5,273 bases of DNA from Geminicoccaceae bacterium (GTDB lineage Bacteria > Pseudomonadota > Alphaproteobacteria > Geminicoccales > Geminicoccaceae): assembly GCA_030824835.1 (NCBI GenBank), contig JAPJRA010000323.1, positions 1 to 5,273 of the forward strand, read 5' to 3'. Below the pieces are notes generated by a model. That model was not told where the DNA came from, searched no databases, and worked only from the letters and a program-made list of their open reading frames with translations. Positions 4,845 through 5,273 of this stretch are shown piece after piece. A program made the translations under genes and the position numbers. Positions within the stretch are counted from its first letter, which is position 1; each line of letters opens with the position of its first letter.

Positions 4845-5273
4845 TCAGTCGCCGGCGACGGCGTGGCTGGCCAGCAGCTCCAGCGCCTTGACCATGCCCG
4901 AATGGTCCCAGCCCTTGCCGCCGTTGGCCGCACAGGCGTTGAACAGCTCCATGGCGGTGGCGGTGTTGGGCAGGCTGACGCCCAAGGCACGGGCACCCGC
5001 CAGCGCCAGGCTCAGGTCCTTCTGATGCAGCTCGATACGGAAGCCCGGATCGAAGGTGCGCTTGATCATCCGCTCGCCGTGCACCTCCAGGATGCGCGAG
5101 CTGGCGAAGCCGCCCATCAGCGCCTGACGCACCTTAGCCGGATCGGCACCGGCCTTGGACGCGAACACCAGCGCCTCGGCCACCGCCTCGATGTTCAGCG
5201 CCACGATGATCTGGTTCGCGACCTTGGTGGTCTGGCCGTCGCCGTTGCCGCCGATCAGCGTGATGTTCTTGCC
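4845..5273 (-). CDS. garR: Tartronate-semialdehyde reductase (2-hydroxy-3-oxopropionate reductase), C-terminal part
   Basis: This NAD(P)H-dependent beta-hydroxyacid dehydrogenase reduces tartronate semialdehyde to D-glycerate, the substrate of the adjacent kinase. The window holds its last 142 codons; the N-terminal Rossmann domain lies outside. The visible part starts at the inter-domain junction with ITLIGGNGDGQTTKVANQII, which contains the family's catalytic lysine motif (G-x-x-x-x-x-K-x-x-N; K17 and N20 of this fragment). It continues with the all-helical C-terminal domain (NIEAVAEALVFASKAG, FRIELHQKDLSLALAGARAL) and ends with the DHSGMVKALELLA helix typical of GarR/GlxR enzymes. It is first in an operon with glycerate kinase, separated by 9 bp. 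The substrate assignment over 3-hydroxyisobutyrate or other relatives rests on the neighbour and on the C-terminal motif; garR and glxR cannot be told apart here. Confidence 0.9.
   Translation of the reverse strand, partial: GKNITLIGGNGDGQTTKVANQIIVALNIEAVAEALVFASKAGADPAKVRQALMGGFASSRILEVHGERMIKRTFDPGFRIELHQKDLSLALAGARALGVSLPNTATAMELFNACAANGGKGWDHSGMVKALELLASHAVAGD

Noticed and set aside
1..5273. CRISPR array, insertion sequence, toxin-antitoxin or phage system
   Set aside because: No regularly spaced repeats, transposase motifs, terminal inverted repeats or paired small genes are visible on either strand.

Overview
The window is about two-thirds G+C and every clear gene has the codon pattern of a high-GC proteobacterium. 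An alphaproteobacterium is my best guess, from the mix of a Crp/Fnr regulator, a tartronate-semialdehyde reductase/glycerate kinase pair and a CCA-encoding tRNA-Ser. This is inference, not a proven assignment.

Layout. (a) 1-127, minus strand: the first 42 codons of a secreted HAD-type hydrolase, starting at TTG and running out of the window. (b) 192-1754, minus: a complete 520-residue exported sulfatase with the C-T-A-G-R formylglycine motif. The two form a likely transcription unit, with two back-to-back inverted repeats filling the 64-bp gap. (c) 1813 to about 2376, minus: gene wreckage. At its 3' end is the C-terminal tail of a second, longer arylsulfatase, interrupted by a frameshift. Before it lie frameshifted hydrophobic pieces that resemble a DMT/EamA-type membrane transporter. 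(d) 2377-2601: non-coding, ending in a palindrome-rich leader. (e) 2602-3285, plus: a Crp/Fnr-family regulator, best started at TTG 2602 because of a perfect Shine-Dalgarno sequence. (f) 3416-3503, minus: tRNA-Ser(GGA) with its own promoter. (g) 3570-4835 and 4845 to the window end, minus: glycerate 2-kinase (MOFRL type) preceded nine bases upstream by tartronate-semialdehyde reductase (3' part only).

How the genes work together. The reductase and kinase are consecutive steps of glyoxylate/glycerate assimilation: tartronate semialdehyde to D-glycerate to 2-phosphoglycerate. The sulfatase and HAD hydrolase, both with signal peptides, suggest release of sulfate (and perhaps phosphate) from organic esters in the periplasm. 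The wreckage shows that this sulfatase locus once carried at least one more sulfatase. The Crp/Fnr regulator stands alone and its targets cannot be read from the window.

I see no CRISPR array, insertion sequence, phage gene or clearly new system. The least ordinary parts are the decayed sulfatase/transporter region, the TTG-started HAD gene and the palindromic leader of the regulator.
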